A stretch of 64,000 nucleotides of DNA from Diphasiastrum complanatum (GCA_029204225.1 CM055108.1:7973101-8037100); one strand, 5' to 3'. Counted from the first letter of the stretch, positions 10,375 through 21,689 are shown. The notes: a model not told the origin generated them from the letters alone. Numbers and translations: made by a program.

Positions 10375-12757
10375 TCAAATCTGAACTCTGCGGTAGAACC
10401 ACTGAAACAATTGACAAATGTAGTTTTGTTTTTCATTGGTTCCTCCATGTTGTGTATCTCAATGAAATGCTGCTCATGCTTGCCAGTGTGACTTCTCCAT
10501 CCCTTGTGATGACCATACACTCAAGCTTCCATATGTGTGTGAAAAAAATGTTGTATGATCTCTTAGTATGTGCTGCATATGTCAAAATCATAATGTTAGT
10601 CTTATGTTTGGATCTAAATATATATGAAAAATTGAAAGCATCTTGAAGAATTTATACTAACCATGTAATGAGTGATGTGATCTTCTCCCCAAGCTTTTGA
10701 TACTGCATTAACAAACTCGACACAAGTCCTTTGGACAGCCTTCTTATCAATATTAGAGTATTTTTCTTCTCTTAAAATAGCAATCATACTATCAAGTTTC
10801 TTCCAAAGTCCTGAGTGGCAGCAATAATATCTGTCCAGACTGAGTGTTGAATATTAGAAGCCTTACCAGTATAATTTGATAGGAAACGACGTGCTTTTGC
10901 TCCTCCTATGCTTGGCTTAGTTGGCATGTTCCCATTCTTTCCTGAAAGCTTTTCATCTTTTTGAATTTTGACATGTCCCTTATGGAGTCCTGCTGTTGAT
11001 AAAACATCTTCTAATTGAGAGATATCTTCCTTTGCTAATGATGCTGGCTTAGTATTCCAAGCAAAAACTATATGAAGATAAATGATCTTTTCTATTAATC
11101 TAACTTCTGCATGAAGAGTGCAAACATGCACATTTTTCAAGGGGCTAGACAGCATAGGCTTCCAGGTTGGATCTGCATATTCTCTAGTAATTCCTGTACT
11201 CCTAGTTACATCTTTTGCCATTTCCATGCAGTACAAACAAGGGTGTTTTGATGTAGCACCATGAGAGACATTATACATACATTTCAACGTTTTCAAATCA
11301 CCTGCTAAGTGCCATTCAATATTGAAGTCTCCAACTTCTGGAACATTGAGAAGTCCTCCATCCATATGGTCCTTGATGATCCTAGGATAAGATGTCCTTG
11401 AGAATATCCATGATAATATATCATGATCCTCCTTCAGCACCTGTCCAAAGAATTAATCAGACTTAGTTTACAATAAATTAATACTATTCAATGAATGTTA
11501 TGTAATAATGAGACTAGTTACCTAAAACGCTGCCAAACACCATATATCATTTTCTGACTGGACACTAAATATGAAATCTTCTTGGTCCTCTGTTTGTGAT
11601 AGAGCACCATTCATGAGAGTTATACTAACCCTCTCCATCTTCTGCCCTTTCACAATTTCTAACTCATCTAACTTAGGTACTATGATTATTTTGTCATTCA
11701 CCTTTTCATAGGTTATATCATAGAATGTGACGATGTATCTCAACAAGTAATTTAGATCAACAAACAAGTTGTTTGATGAATTATAGAATATCGATCTTCC
11801 ATCAGTTTCATACACCTCCTCAATATGAAATGGAGTTTCAGTGATCTTATGCATTCCTATGTTTAATGTATCCCTCTCTTTTTTCAAGTGATATGTCCTA
11901 GGGATTGGGACTTTTCTAGTTTGAACTTGCTTAAAAGCTTCTCTAATTAGTTTAAATATTGTTGCATACGCTTCCCTGCTAGTACCTGCAAAATCATAGG
12001 CACCCTGAACTATAGTCTTATCTAAAAAAATTTGAATGTCCACCATCAAAGGCTATGTTATTTTACACTTTACATTTGAACTCCTATTGTTCATCATGAT
12101 ACGCTCATTGGATTTGCTTGTCAATATTGTGCCCAATGACATTCCTAGTGAAGCATTGTCTTTAATATTCCGAGGAGCTACTAATGCAGATTTGCAAAAA
12201 AAATAGATAGTTAACAGAATATCACCATAGCTGAAATTAAATCCAAATGTCATTGAAAAAATTACAAAAATCAGAATATGCTTACTTGAATGCACAGATC
12301 CTTCTATTTCGATAACCTCCTTTTGAAAGCGTTTGAATATCCTGGCACTTTGTCGCTTTCGCTTCTTACTTTTAGCCTTCTTCTTTGCCAAATCCACATC
12401 CTTCAATAATTGTAAGTTTTCAATATGAATAGACTATAAGACTGATTGCATTTGCTCTAGTTCTGATTTGATATTGATTGTTATCTTCTGTAATGTTTAA
12501 TTTTTTTTTTTAAGTTGTTCATTTTCTTCTAACGTCTTTTGGAGATGAAAATCTCTATTATGACATTAAGAGGATATCCAAATTAAGTCGCCTTCTAAAA
12601 AGTGAACTTTATTCATATAAAGTTGTTTTCCATAGTTCTGAAATCTTTCACAATATCCTAGTAATCCACTATGCCCATTGCATATCCATGTAACTAAATG
12701 AGTTATTGAAGAGAATGTGGGATGTGTCAAAGTGCTTGGATCTTGATAATGTTCCAT
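10375..12757 (-). pseudogene. G4: DDE-transposase-like gene, spliced, decayed
   Basis: On the minus strand the reading runs from 12757 to 12286, then exons 12180-11522, 11440-10662 and 10572-10375. Introns of 105, 81 and 89 bases have GT-AG ends; phases fit at the first and second junctions. The N-terminal part has a Cys/His-containing stretch, a heptad-like stretch (LEENEQLKKK) and a basic KKKAKSKKRKRQ run suited to a nuclear signal. The core contains HLAGDLKTLK with a candidate catalytic Asp, then HPCLYC, CTLHAEVRLIEK, and near the end SQGMEKSHW with a candidate catalytic Glu. This spacing and the C-x2-C are common in eukaryotic DDE transposases. TAA or TAG stops lie at 12563-12565, 12050-12052 and 11522-11524; the last sits exactly where CAG would precede the donor. 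A frameshift lies near 10800. The superfamily is not assigned. Confidence 0.6.
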
Positions 12758-13249
12758 CTATCACAAATCCAATTTTTTTTTTCCTTCTGCCCTGTAACGA
12801 GAACGATCCTCAGCATATATTTGAATTTCTTTGCCTCCTCTTCTCTGCAAAGGTGCCAAATCAATAAAGATATCCACATGTAGATGATACAATGTCATCA
12901 TAAAAATAATAATAGAGTAATCAGTTGCATCAAACTACTATGACTAGATTCTATGAAGCAAAACAGAATACTCATCTTTGATTATATTATATACTCTGTA
13001 TGATCAATCCAATCTCCATATGTAAACATTTTGTAATTTTTTCTGATTTGAATTTGGGGATGGCGGTCATATTCTAGATCCAGTGAAAATATTGTCCTTT
13101 TCATAACCAATGGAGGGAATATTTTTGAATTTAGTCAAGTTACACTGCGAACTGTTTACAGTTCCTAACTGTGACTATAGACACTGTGGTTAGATCATTG
13201 GTGGGGGCAAGCAAATAAACAATATTGTTTGTTTTATTTTGATATTTTT
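12758..13249. other. right flank of the four-gene element, non-coding
   Basis: AT-rich sequence with no convincing coding frame. It holds the weak inverted match to the left flank at 13168-13184 and runs into LTR-like sequence near 13250. Confidence 0.35.
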
Positions 13250-13646
13250 CTATATCCTACATGGCATTCCTTAAAGGTTCTTTTTGATATTGAGAACTCC
13301 TCTAATGCTTCAATCGAAACATAAAAATAAGTTGTTGTCCATACACAAACAGTAAGCTACTGTCTTTCACACGTGTGGATCTAAAAATAGTATTTAATAA
13401 GCATTCTAGACATAGAATTGCAAGATATCACAAGTATAGTGCACCAATGGATAGTAGAACCCAAGAGAACCATGTATTAGCATGAATGAGATAAGGTTTC
13501 CCTCCATAATATAAAAACCCTACTATTTTGGTGAGTAGATTCAATGTTTCTACTAATCAAAATGAATCTCTCCAAAACTCGTGTTCTACACTTTCCCACA
13601 CTTTCCAAAAGTGTTTATTCAAATGTTTTTAGACTAATATAAAACA
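13250..13646 (-). repeat. Copia A-type LTR, minus orientation (partial)
   Basis: The reverse complement matches the plus-strand segment at about 18680-19090 along its length. Shared blocks include ctaaaaRcatttgaa, acacgagttt, the TAGGGTTTTTRT..ATGGAGG block and the segment around CCATTGGTGCACTATA. It abuts the C-type LTR at 13647 with a ca|tg junction. It is most likely a truncated or solo LTR. Confidence 0.65.
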
Positions 13647-14418
13647 TGAAGCATTGAATTATCAGACAAATAATAAGAGATTATTAGTTACAAAAGAATT
13701 ACTAAAAAGCATTCATACTGACATGATACTGAACACAATAAAAAGATAGATTGATTCTGTAAAAGAAACAAATCAAAATCAAAATGAGCACAAAGGAATC
13801 GCAGATTAGAGCCGTTGTTCTGAGCTATCTCTAAGTAACTGTAACTCTATCTGAATTAAGCATTTCCGCTAATAAGCAGTAAATGCAATAGCAATCTCTA
13901 ATCAACTCTAAAGAACTAGGCTAGCATGCTCAAGAGTGTTCAAGCTTGAAAGCTTGAGAGAGAGAGAGAGCACTAACTATTTTTCTTGTTTCAATGCAAT
14001 TAAAATGTAAAAATATGAGCAGCTATTTATACTAAGCAAAATGCCGCAACGTCCAGTAGTAGGACAACAGATTAGGTCCTAGATCAAAATGGATAGTGAG
14101 CTAATATCCATGCAATTGGTAATTTCTGAAAATTTACTTGCTGTAAGATTAGGAAAAGTCTTTAGCTTCAAGACGAGTGGAATGTTAACCGCCAATCAAT
14201 TGACATGGCCAAAGTGGTCGAAGTCTCCGAAGTGCCCGAAATCCGAAGTCTTTGAAGTTTTTCGATGTTGTCAATAAACGTCGGAGCCACCTATGAGCCA
14301 TTTTCGAGTAGTTTTGAAGACTTGTGTAGAACATGAAAAAAACTACAGGTCCCTCTAGATAAAAATTGGATGAAGATTAAAATGTCAATTAGTCGATTAA
14401 TAGGAGAATAATTCAACA
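13647..14418 (-). repeat. Copia C 3' LTR, minus orientation
   Basis: On the minus strand the LTR begins TGTTGAATTATTCTCC directly after a polypurine tract and the pol stop of the C element. It contains a TATA-like agtataaatag near 14030, a short (CT)n run near 13957-13970 and the aagcttgaacactcttgagc block. A homologous copy in plus orientation lies at 41895-42780. The outer end is near 13647, where the sequence switches to the A-type LTR. Confidence 0.75.
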
Positions 14419-14429
14419 CTCCCCTTAAT
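14419..14429 (-). promoter_or_regulatory. polypurine tract of Copia C
   Basis: On the minus strand ATTAAGGGGAG sits immediately before the TG of the LTR, as expected for the plus-strand primer site. The pol stop codon (14425-14427) overlaps it. Confidence 0.75.
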
Positions 14430-16430
14430 CTGAATCCATGAATGTCTTGACCTTCAAACATAGTTCTGCACAGAACTTTCTGTGTGTATCCAAGCTTAAT
14501 GCTTTGGTAAAAATATTTGCTATCATATCTTGTGTTTAACGATACTGCAATCTGACCTCTTTGTCGAGAAATTTGCTTCTGACATAGTGATACTTGAGTT
14601 CAATGTGCTTACTCCTAGAATGAAATCTAGGGTTGGCTGACAAAGTGATGGCACTTTGATTATCACAAAATAATAATGTCGGGGCATATTGATTCAGACT
14701 GATATCTGAAAATAAGCTTGTGAGGCTGCGATATGCTCTGATTCTGTAGAAGATAGAGCTATTGAAGATGCTTGCAACTGTTTTAAGAAATTGGACCATT
14801 GTTGAGGAAGAATGTAAATCTAGAAGTGGATTTACGGGTGTCTATATCTCCTGCCCAACTTGCATCTATGTAACCACTCATTGCCAACTATTCCATAATA
14901 AATACAAAAGTCCATAGTAACTCGAAGATATCTCATGACTCTGATAAGAGCCTTCCAATGTATTATACCATGGTTGGTCGTAAACTGACTTAGGGAACTG
15001 ACTGCAAAAGCTATGTCTGGCCTGGTACAGATCATTGCGTACATAAGATATCATATTGTCGAATAATAAGGATACTCACGCATCTACTCCTTCTCTTCGA
15101 TTGATCAGGGACACTGGTCCTTTGACAATTTGAGACTTGGTTCCATTGGTGAGAGAGCTAACTTGCAATTAACTAGATTATATCTGACTAACATATTGTA
15201 AATGTACCTCTGATGAGTAATGTAAATCAACTTTCTATTTCTGTCTCCGTGGATTTGAATACCAAGATAGAAATGAGCTTCGTCCAGATCGATCATGTCA
15301 AATTCTGAAGATAGCATTGTCTTCGCTTCTTTTATCAGATCGATACTGTTGCCAAAAAACAATGTGTCGTCCACGTATAAAGTGATAATGATAAAAGACT
15401 GCTGCACTGTCTTGAAGTAAATATTGAAATCTGAAGAGCTTGGTGTGTAGTTGTGATCAATAAAAAAAGTATTGATCTTTTGAAACCATGCTCTAGCAGA
15501 TTGCTTCAAGCCATAAAGTGCTTATGGAGTTTACACATATGATTGTGTTTACCTTCGATAATATAGCCTTCAAGTTGCACCATGTAAATGTCTTCTTCAA
15601 TAACTAAATTGAGATATGTTGTATGTACATCCATTTGATATATTTCCAAATCTATTGCAGCAACAAATGATAATAAAAGTTGAATAGAATAATACTTGAC
15701 TACTGGACTGAAGGTGTCAGTGTAATCGACATTATATACCTGAGAAAAACCTCTGGCAATAAGTCGGATTTTTCTTCTATCGATGCTTCCGTCTGCTTTG
15801 TACTTGACTTTGAAAATCCATTTGCAATCAACTACATTTCTGCTAGCAGGTAATTTGACAACAATCATCCATGTCTGGTTTTTGATAAGAGATGAATACT
15901 CTTTATCCATAGCTTCTTTCCAGAGATCGGAATCAGGCTGACTGAGTGCCTCTTTGACAGTCGACGACTTTTAAACAAGGTAGGCTACAGACTCATCGAT
16001 ATACCGGATAGGTGGTCTACTAGCTCTTGTCGATCTTCTGGAGAATAGAGAAAGTTGATCATTTTCATCATACTGTAGTTGCTGAATTGCAACATCATCA
16101 TCTTCGGATTTGTCGTTGTTATGTTGTTCTTCAAAAGTAGATGTGCTTGGACCTTCAATGGGAATAGTCGATTGAGGAACCTCGAAGTTCAATATGTCAG
16201 ACGAGTCGGACAAGTCGGCTACATGGGCTTTTCCTTTTCCCTTGAGGTCGATAAACTTATCTTCGATGAAGAAGACATCCCGGCTAGTGAATATCTTCGA
16301 CTTGAAAGGATTGAACAGCTTGTAAGCTTGAATTGAAGTAGTGTAGCTGATGAAAATACATTTGATAATCTAGAAGTCGAACTTCTTCTTGAGATCAAGA
16401 TGCAATTATGACATTGCTTTGAAGCCAGCT
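14425..16430 (-). pseudogene. Copia C pol: integrase C-end, RT and RNase H
   Basis: Reading the minus strand from 16430: KCIFISYT, KLFNPFKSKI, SRDVFFIED (integrase C-end), an Arg/Ser linker with RRSTRASRPP, RT with CKWIFKVKY and FSPVVK, the YVDD active site near 15380, TRPDIAFAVSSLSQF, the RNase H GYIDASWAGD motif, LSSTESEHIAASQA, FCDNQSAI, and the tail IFTKAL to a stop at 14425-14427. Frameshifts lie near 15505, 14840 and 14740; the AFLHG motif is degraded to TTYLNL. The integrase catalytic core is not on this strand; a plus-strand integrase begins just beyond at 16439. Confidence 0.85.
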
Positions 16431-16438
16431 CTCTACAT

Positions 16439-16984
16439 ATGAGAACTGTGTGTCCTTCTGGTAAAGTCGATCTCTCTGTTTTCCATAGTTGCATTCTTGA
16501 AAAACAGACTAAGATTTCTTTTAGATCGAGTCATAGGCATGCAGCAAAAGGTCTGTTAGATGTTGTTCATTCAGATATACGTGGACCTATGCAAACTCCT
16601 TCATTGCTAGATGCAAAGTATTTCATTACTTTTATTGACGAAATATATATAGTTGTTTACTTCATTAAGTAGAAATTGGAGACTTTCATCAAGTTCAGAC
16701 AATTCAAAGAGCATGCAAAAAATCAAACTGACAAACGAATTAAAGCATTAAGGTCCGACAACGGGGGAGAATATATCTCCACTGAATCTGAGTACTGCCT
16801 TAACAATGACATTGAGCAACAATACATTACCTCCTACTCCCCTCAATCAAATGGTCTTGCTGAGAGAAAGAACAGAACCTTAGTCGAATCGACAAAGTAC
16901 ATGTTATCACATGGACTCTTTCAAAGTCCTTCTGGGCTGAAGCTGTTTCAACAACTACCTATATTTAGAACAGATGTCCTATGC
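16439..16984 (+). pseudogene. Copia integrase core, plus strand, abutting inverted Copia C
   Basis: The frame includes the pre-integrase end (EKQTKISF..SHRHA), VHSDIRGPM with the first catalytic Asp, FITFIDE, a TAG at 16670-16672, RSDNGGEY with the second Asp, and QSNGLAERKNRTL with the catalytic Glu. A frameshift follows and the next frame reads KSFWAEAVSTTTYI and a stop. The text ends abruptly near 16984 where the dispersed repeat R1 starts. It covers the part of integrase that the inverted Copia C lacks, which suggests an internal inversion rather than two unrelated insertions. Confidence 0.8.
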
Positions 16985-17560
16985 AGGTGCGCACAGGCTG
17001 CTCCCAGTGAACGGACCCCTATACTACAACCGACTACAATGGCGTCGTCGTCGGGGAGCGCCAATGTTGCTCATCGCATAAATGTCTTTCAAATTCTCTT
17101 TTCTTCACTCCTCTCTCCACTCTTTTCTGCTTCCTCCCCCTCACCTCCTCTTTTTCCCATTCTCCAAAATCTTCCATTTCCATCACAAAAAACCCAAGCT
17201 CTCAAAGGATTAGTTTTGTTTTTTAAGTAGTAAGCTATATATTGTGTAGTTAATTTTGATTAAGGTTTTTCCAAATTGCCCTTTGTTACAACTTTAGTTC
17301 ACGTTTTTCTGAAAAAACTTCCCTTGTTTAAAAAGTGTTTTTTAGTTTCATATTGCCGTAATCTCAGTTTTGCTATGCATCAAACTTTTTTTTTTTTTTT
17401 AAAAAAAATCTCTTTCTAAACCTCTCTTAACCTTGTTTTTCAAAAAAAAAAAAAAAAAAACACAAATCTCTCTCTTTTCTCTCCCTTCTCGCTCCTTGCT
17501 CTCCCCTCCCTCTTCTCGCTCGTTCCCTCCCTCCCTCGCTGGCTGCTCCCTTGACTTGGC
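16985..17560 (+). repeat. dispersed repeat R1
   Basis: From caggtgcgcacagg onward this segment closely matches 21913-22450. Both copies carry an ATG followed by MASSSGSANVAHRI, a CT-rich stretch, the gtagtaagctatatattgtg block, poly-T and poly-A runs, and the start of a CTCCCTCCCTCGCTGGCTG tract. The MASSSGSANVAHRI frame is GC-rich compared with its surroundings, like the 5' end of a captured gene. At its right end cttgacttggctacactc is present twice in tandem where it meets Copia D gag. Confidence 0.75.
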
Positions 17561-17564
17561 TACA

Positions 17565-18580
17565 CTCTTGACTTGGCTACACTCTCCAAAGCTAAGGAGA
17601 TGTGGGATGCATTGCTCACCAGATTTCAGATGAAATCAAGAAGTCAAATCATGATGCTGGAAGATCAGCTGACGAATCTACAGTGGGATGGAAAGGACCT
17701 CACTTATTTCGTGAGAAAGATGAAGGATCTATTTCTATCACTACATAACTCTGGAACAAAGAATGCAGTGTTAGTTGAGAAGCAGCTCACCTACCTATTG
17801 AGAGCCTTACCCAAATCACTCCCGACAACGAGAACCCTGCTCGCGAAAGATCTTACCATGAACCTCGAAAAGGTGATTGTCGAGATTCGAGAGAAAGTCG
17901 AGGCCAGAGAACATCTTGATCACAAAGATAGTTCCAACCAGGCCCTTTACGGCAACACAAAAAAATCCAAGAAACAATTTAAACCTAAGAGGGAGTCAAA
18001 TCAGAGGCATGATCGTGATCAGCAAGCAGAGGGGACCAACAAAGGCAACTGGAAGAGCAAAAGAAGGTCGAAGCAGCAGGAAGGTGTAGACAAGAAGACT
18101 TGCGTGAGATGCAGAAGAGATGGACATACAGTAGATACTTGCTAACTCAATCCCAAGATTGAGTGTATTCACTGCCACAAGAAAGGTCAGCCGTGGATTG
18201 TCGCCAGAACCCGAGGAACAAATCAGCGTAGAACAGACAGGAGAACAGCAACAGTTCATCCTATGTCGAGGATCCCGAGAGCTCAAAGATGGGCGAAGAA
18301 AGAACGAACAGAAATTGTTCGACCGCCTATATCTATGAAGACGTGTGTGCAACATCAACATCTGACACACATGAGGTGATCCTAGATTTAGGAGCCACCT
18401 CACACTTCGTGACATCAAGACGAATCATGTCTGATTTCAGAAGTGCCGATCCCTCCAGAGTCATAGTTCTTGGAGATGGATCCAAACATCAAGTGAACGG
18501 TATGGGTTCACTTTGCCTCAACACCAATGGTAGAGACAGACGACTCGAAGATGTTCTGTTCGTGCCTACTCTGCAATAAG
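17565..18580 (+). pseudogene. Copia D-type gag and protease fragment
   Basis: The gag frame has the UBN2-type domain (LATLSKAKEMWDAL, LLEDQLTNL-like text, FVRKMKDLFL, LLRALPKSL) and a basic linker. The zinc knuckle CVRCRRDGHTVDTC lies at about 18100-18143, followed by a TAA. A second knuckle, CIHCHKKG, is frameshifted. From 18289 the protease reads VILDLGATSHFV, with the usual DSGA changed to DLGA, then IVLGDGSKHQV and LEDVLFVPTLQ, stopping at 18577-18579. The text parallels the D element at 54.6-56.0 kb. The N-terminus was lost at the R1 junction. Confidence 0.85.
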
Positions 18581-18589
18581 ACCTCATGT

Positions 18590-19200
18590 GGAATATGTGA
18601 GAAATTTCAACTACTTTTGCTATTTTGGTCATATTTGTATATTTGGCAACTAAGACAATTTTCATATTAGACTTACAGTTTGAGTTTTCAAAGTTATAGT
18701 ATTCTAAAAGCATTTGAAAAAACACTTTTTAAACATGTGGAATAGTGTAGTACACGAGTTTGAGAGATTTATATTTGAATGTGGAGATATTTGAATCTAG
18801 TCCACATTAATGCTAGGGTTTTTGTTATGGAGGAAAACCAAACTCAGTAATGAGTCATGGATCTACTATATATAGCTATACATTTGTGGAAAGAGACACA
18901 TTCTCTCTCTCTCTCTTATCTCACTTCATGCTTATACACAAGTTCTCTTGGGTTCATCTATCCATTGGTACACTATATTTGTGATATCTTGCGATCTTGT
19001 GTGTAGAATGCTCATTTTATGTTATTTTTGGATCCACACGGGTGAAATACAATATCTTACTATTTTTGTATGGACGACATCTTCATCATATCATATGTTT
19101 GATGTTTAATCAGGTTCTTATGGAGTTTACATCTCTTTCATTAAGTAGATATTGATTTTTCTACATTAGCAACATTGGTAGAGTTGATTTATTTCTAACA
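18590..19200 (+). repeat. Copia A-type LTR, plus orientation
   Basis: This segment is the inverted homologue of 13250-13646. It contains the tagggtttttgttatggagg block, a TATA-like ctatatatagc near 18870, a (CT)n run near 18901-18920 and catttgtgg. It sits upstream of the A2 gag, so it is probably that element's 5' LTR. I could not place a clear TGGTATCAGAGC primer site after it, and the left boundary is approximate. Confidence 0.6.
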
Positions 19201-19899
19201 AAAGATCAGGTTATGGATTTGGATCTTAATTGATCTGAATTTATTCACATGCTATTAGATCTTGTGTTGTAGGTTATGAAAGGATCAAACACATCTATCA
19301 AGAATTTGGAAGAGATATCAATGCTAGAGCATTTGTTGCATATGTAGATTGGATCTTTTGTAGGTCAAAACTCAATTTAGGTCAATGAACTTGAGGAATT
19401 CTGATTTCACACCATACTTACTAGAAATATCCAAATGCATTAGGAGGGTCTCACTTGAGACTACAAGATTCTATATCAAGTTCCAGACAATTGTATGTAG
19501 AATTTGAAATATTCAATTTTTTGTAATCTTGTCAAAACCCTAATTTTGATTGGATCTCTATTTTGTGAGGTTACTAAACTTCATTAGAGTGTGTTTCAAT
19601 CTTAGGAAGTGGCAAGAGTCATTAGATTGAGGATAAATCATAGGTTGATCAATATTTCTACTAGATATAATGCTAGAAGAGAATTGAGAGGGTCCATATC
19701 TTTGTAATTTCTTTTTGAAAACATTTGTTGTTATTCAAAAGAGTGCTTTGTGCATTGGAATAGGTTGAAAGAGAGGATCAGGTCATTGCTACATGGCTAC
19801 ATCAAGTGGATACATGTTGGAAGGCAATGGTAGGCTTACCTCAAAGCAACTATTCATTGTGGAAAGTCAGGCTGGAGTCACTTCTTGAGATGAATGATG

Positions 19900-20645
19900 T
19901 TTTGGATATTGTTGTAGTTTGGAAGAGAGGCCATCAACACAACAAGAACAATTGAGGTATGACAAGAGAGCTAAAAGAGCTCTACACATGATAAATATGA
20001 ATGTTACCAATGAACTTCTCAAGGAAGTTGGTAAGAGTACTTCATCAAAGGATGCTTGGGATTCATTAAAGCAAGCTTTATGAATCCAAACCTACATCTA
20101 GAGTGTAGACTCTAAGAAGACAAATCTTTTAAAGTTTGCAAAAGAATGAAGAGAGTCCAAATATCTTTGTTTTGAGAGTGAAGGCTTTGAATGATGAGTT
20201 ATCTTGCATTGATGAGAGCATTAAGGAAGGATAGCTTGTTCAAGTTATTCTTAATGGTTTGCTGTATAAAGTCTCACCATTCAGAGAACTTTTCCAAGTG
20301 TGATGGATCTTCAAGAGATCTTGACCAATAAAGAATATAGGCTTCAAGCAAGAGGTAAATCTACATCAACATCTCAAGTTTGAGAGGAGGCTATGTTCAT
20401 CAAGGGCAAAAACAAAAGCAAGTGGTGTGAAGGACAAGATCAAGAGGAGGCTTCTTCAAATCGCAAAAAGAATGATAGGTCAAAGCTAAAGTGCTTCTAT
20501 TGTGGCATCAAAAGGCACTTTGCAATTGAGTGCTACAAGAAGAAGAGAGATCAAGGAGACAATCAAGGTAATCTTACTCATGATGAAGATGGTTTGGATG
20601 TTCGAAACTCAAATGATGATGCATTACCAAGAATTTACTTAGTGT
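19900..20645 (+). pseudogene. Copia A2 gag
   Basis: In broken frames it reads ALHMINMNVTNELLKEV, SSKDAWDSL, VLRVKALNDELS, LVQVILNGL and LQEILTNKEY, all typical of the Copia gag UBN2 domain. From 20393 one frame carries the CCHC knuckle CFYCGIKRHFAIEC. The text is close to A1 at 1560-2000. Stops and small indels occur at 20081-20105, 20232 and 20381. Near 20623 it jumps from the end of gag to the end of protease (ITKNLLSVSQ in another frame), so the protease core is deleted. Confidence 0.85.
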
Positions 20646-21153
20646 GAGTCAATTGCTAAGTAAAGGTTTCAAAGTTGAGTTTGATGGAGATGCTTGAATG
20701 ATCAAAAGGAAAGATTTCTTGATTGCAAAAGGTTGCAAAAGTTAAAAGGCAAGGAAGTTGTTCAAACTAGATGCTTGTGTTATTGCTAACCAAGTTGGAT
20801 GTATGGCAAGTGAGCAAATACCTATCCAAGAGGTTCAAGGCTCACATATGATGAGAAAGGTAAGCAAGTTGTTGTAGGTACATACTTTGCTTTTCTAACC
20901 TCTTTTGATAAACCTACTTGTGTAGATGAAGCAAGGAACAAAGAGGAGTGGATCCAAGCAATGGATCTTGAGTATCAAGCTCTTATGAAGAATGAAACAT
21001 GGAGATTGGTGGAGTTACCTAAGGACAAGAGAGCTATTGGATGTAAATGGATCTTCAAGGTGAAGAAAAATAAAGATGGATCTATCAATAAGCATAAGGC
21101 AAGGCTGGTGGCAAAAGGATATGCTCAAGAACATGGTATTGACTATGATGAAA
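20646..21153 (+). pseudogene. Copia A2 pre-integrase remnant and RT start
   Basis: After the protease tail (SVSQLLSKGFKVEF in broken frame) the integrase is missing. The frame 20961-21153 encodes the RT N-terminus: DLEYQALMKNETW, ELPKDKRAIGCKWIFK and KARLVAKGYAQEHGIDYDE. It breaks off at 21153, exactly where an LTR-like TG..start begins, so another element probably inserted into the RT. Confidence 0.8.
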
Positions 21154-21624
21154 TGTTGTGGGTATTTCCTACACAATAATGAACAAGTGGGTCCCACCAC
21201 TTGAAATACTATTGGCCAAGCCTTACCTTGTGGGCCCCGCCACAGTACATTGTACAGCTAGAATAATAAGTGCGAGGGCACCGGCTTCCAGTGTGTATAA
21301 GACCAACCCAGTGACCATGCAAATCGGATAAATAGAACTTGAATAAAAGGACTTTGGGCTTAGGAGAATAAATTAATTAAAAAGCCCAAAGTCAAGTTCA
21401 TAAGGTTTTAGTTAAAAGGGAATCTCTCAAACGCACATGAATCATGTGAGTTTGGCCCTTTTCCTAATGAACCATTGGATTGAAGTTCAATTAGTTTGAA
21501 GGGGTAGGATGCCATTGTAAACAGGCCAATGAAAGCCAAGATGGCCCTCCCTCCTCAACTATATAAGGAGGCCATTTTCCATTGTACACATCTTCCATTC
21601 TTCATAATAAAGCTCTCTTCTTTT

Positions 21625-21625
<1 letters not shown>

Positions 21626-21685
<60 letters not shown>
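21626..21685. repeat. (CT)n microsatellite
   Basis: About 60 bases of nearly pure CT dinucleotides, followed by CT-rich sequence to about 21890. Confidence 0.95.

Positions 21686-21689
<4 letters not shown>

Larger units (their letters stand above)
4300..13190. mobile_element. candidate four-gene DNA element (G1-G4), superfamily unassigned
   Basis: Four spliced coding units are packed between Copia remnants: G1 (+, to 5858), G2 (-, 7858-6067), G3 (+, 8651-10165) and G4 (-, 12757-10375). G1/G2 and G3/G4 converge, and G2/G3 diverge from a repeat-rich region of about 0.8 kb. G4 has transposase-like features. No retrotransposon domain occurs inside. Exact ends are not determined. A weak inverted match (ctata..gtYacagtta) lies at 4336-4357 and 13168-13184. 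Introns are about 80-110 bases with GT-AG ends. The grouping into a single element is inferred from layout, shared decay and absence of foreign insertions. Confidence 0.5.

Noticed and set aside
10356-10646. 96-codon plus-strand frame
   Set aside because: Antisense to the last exon and intron of G4.
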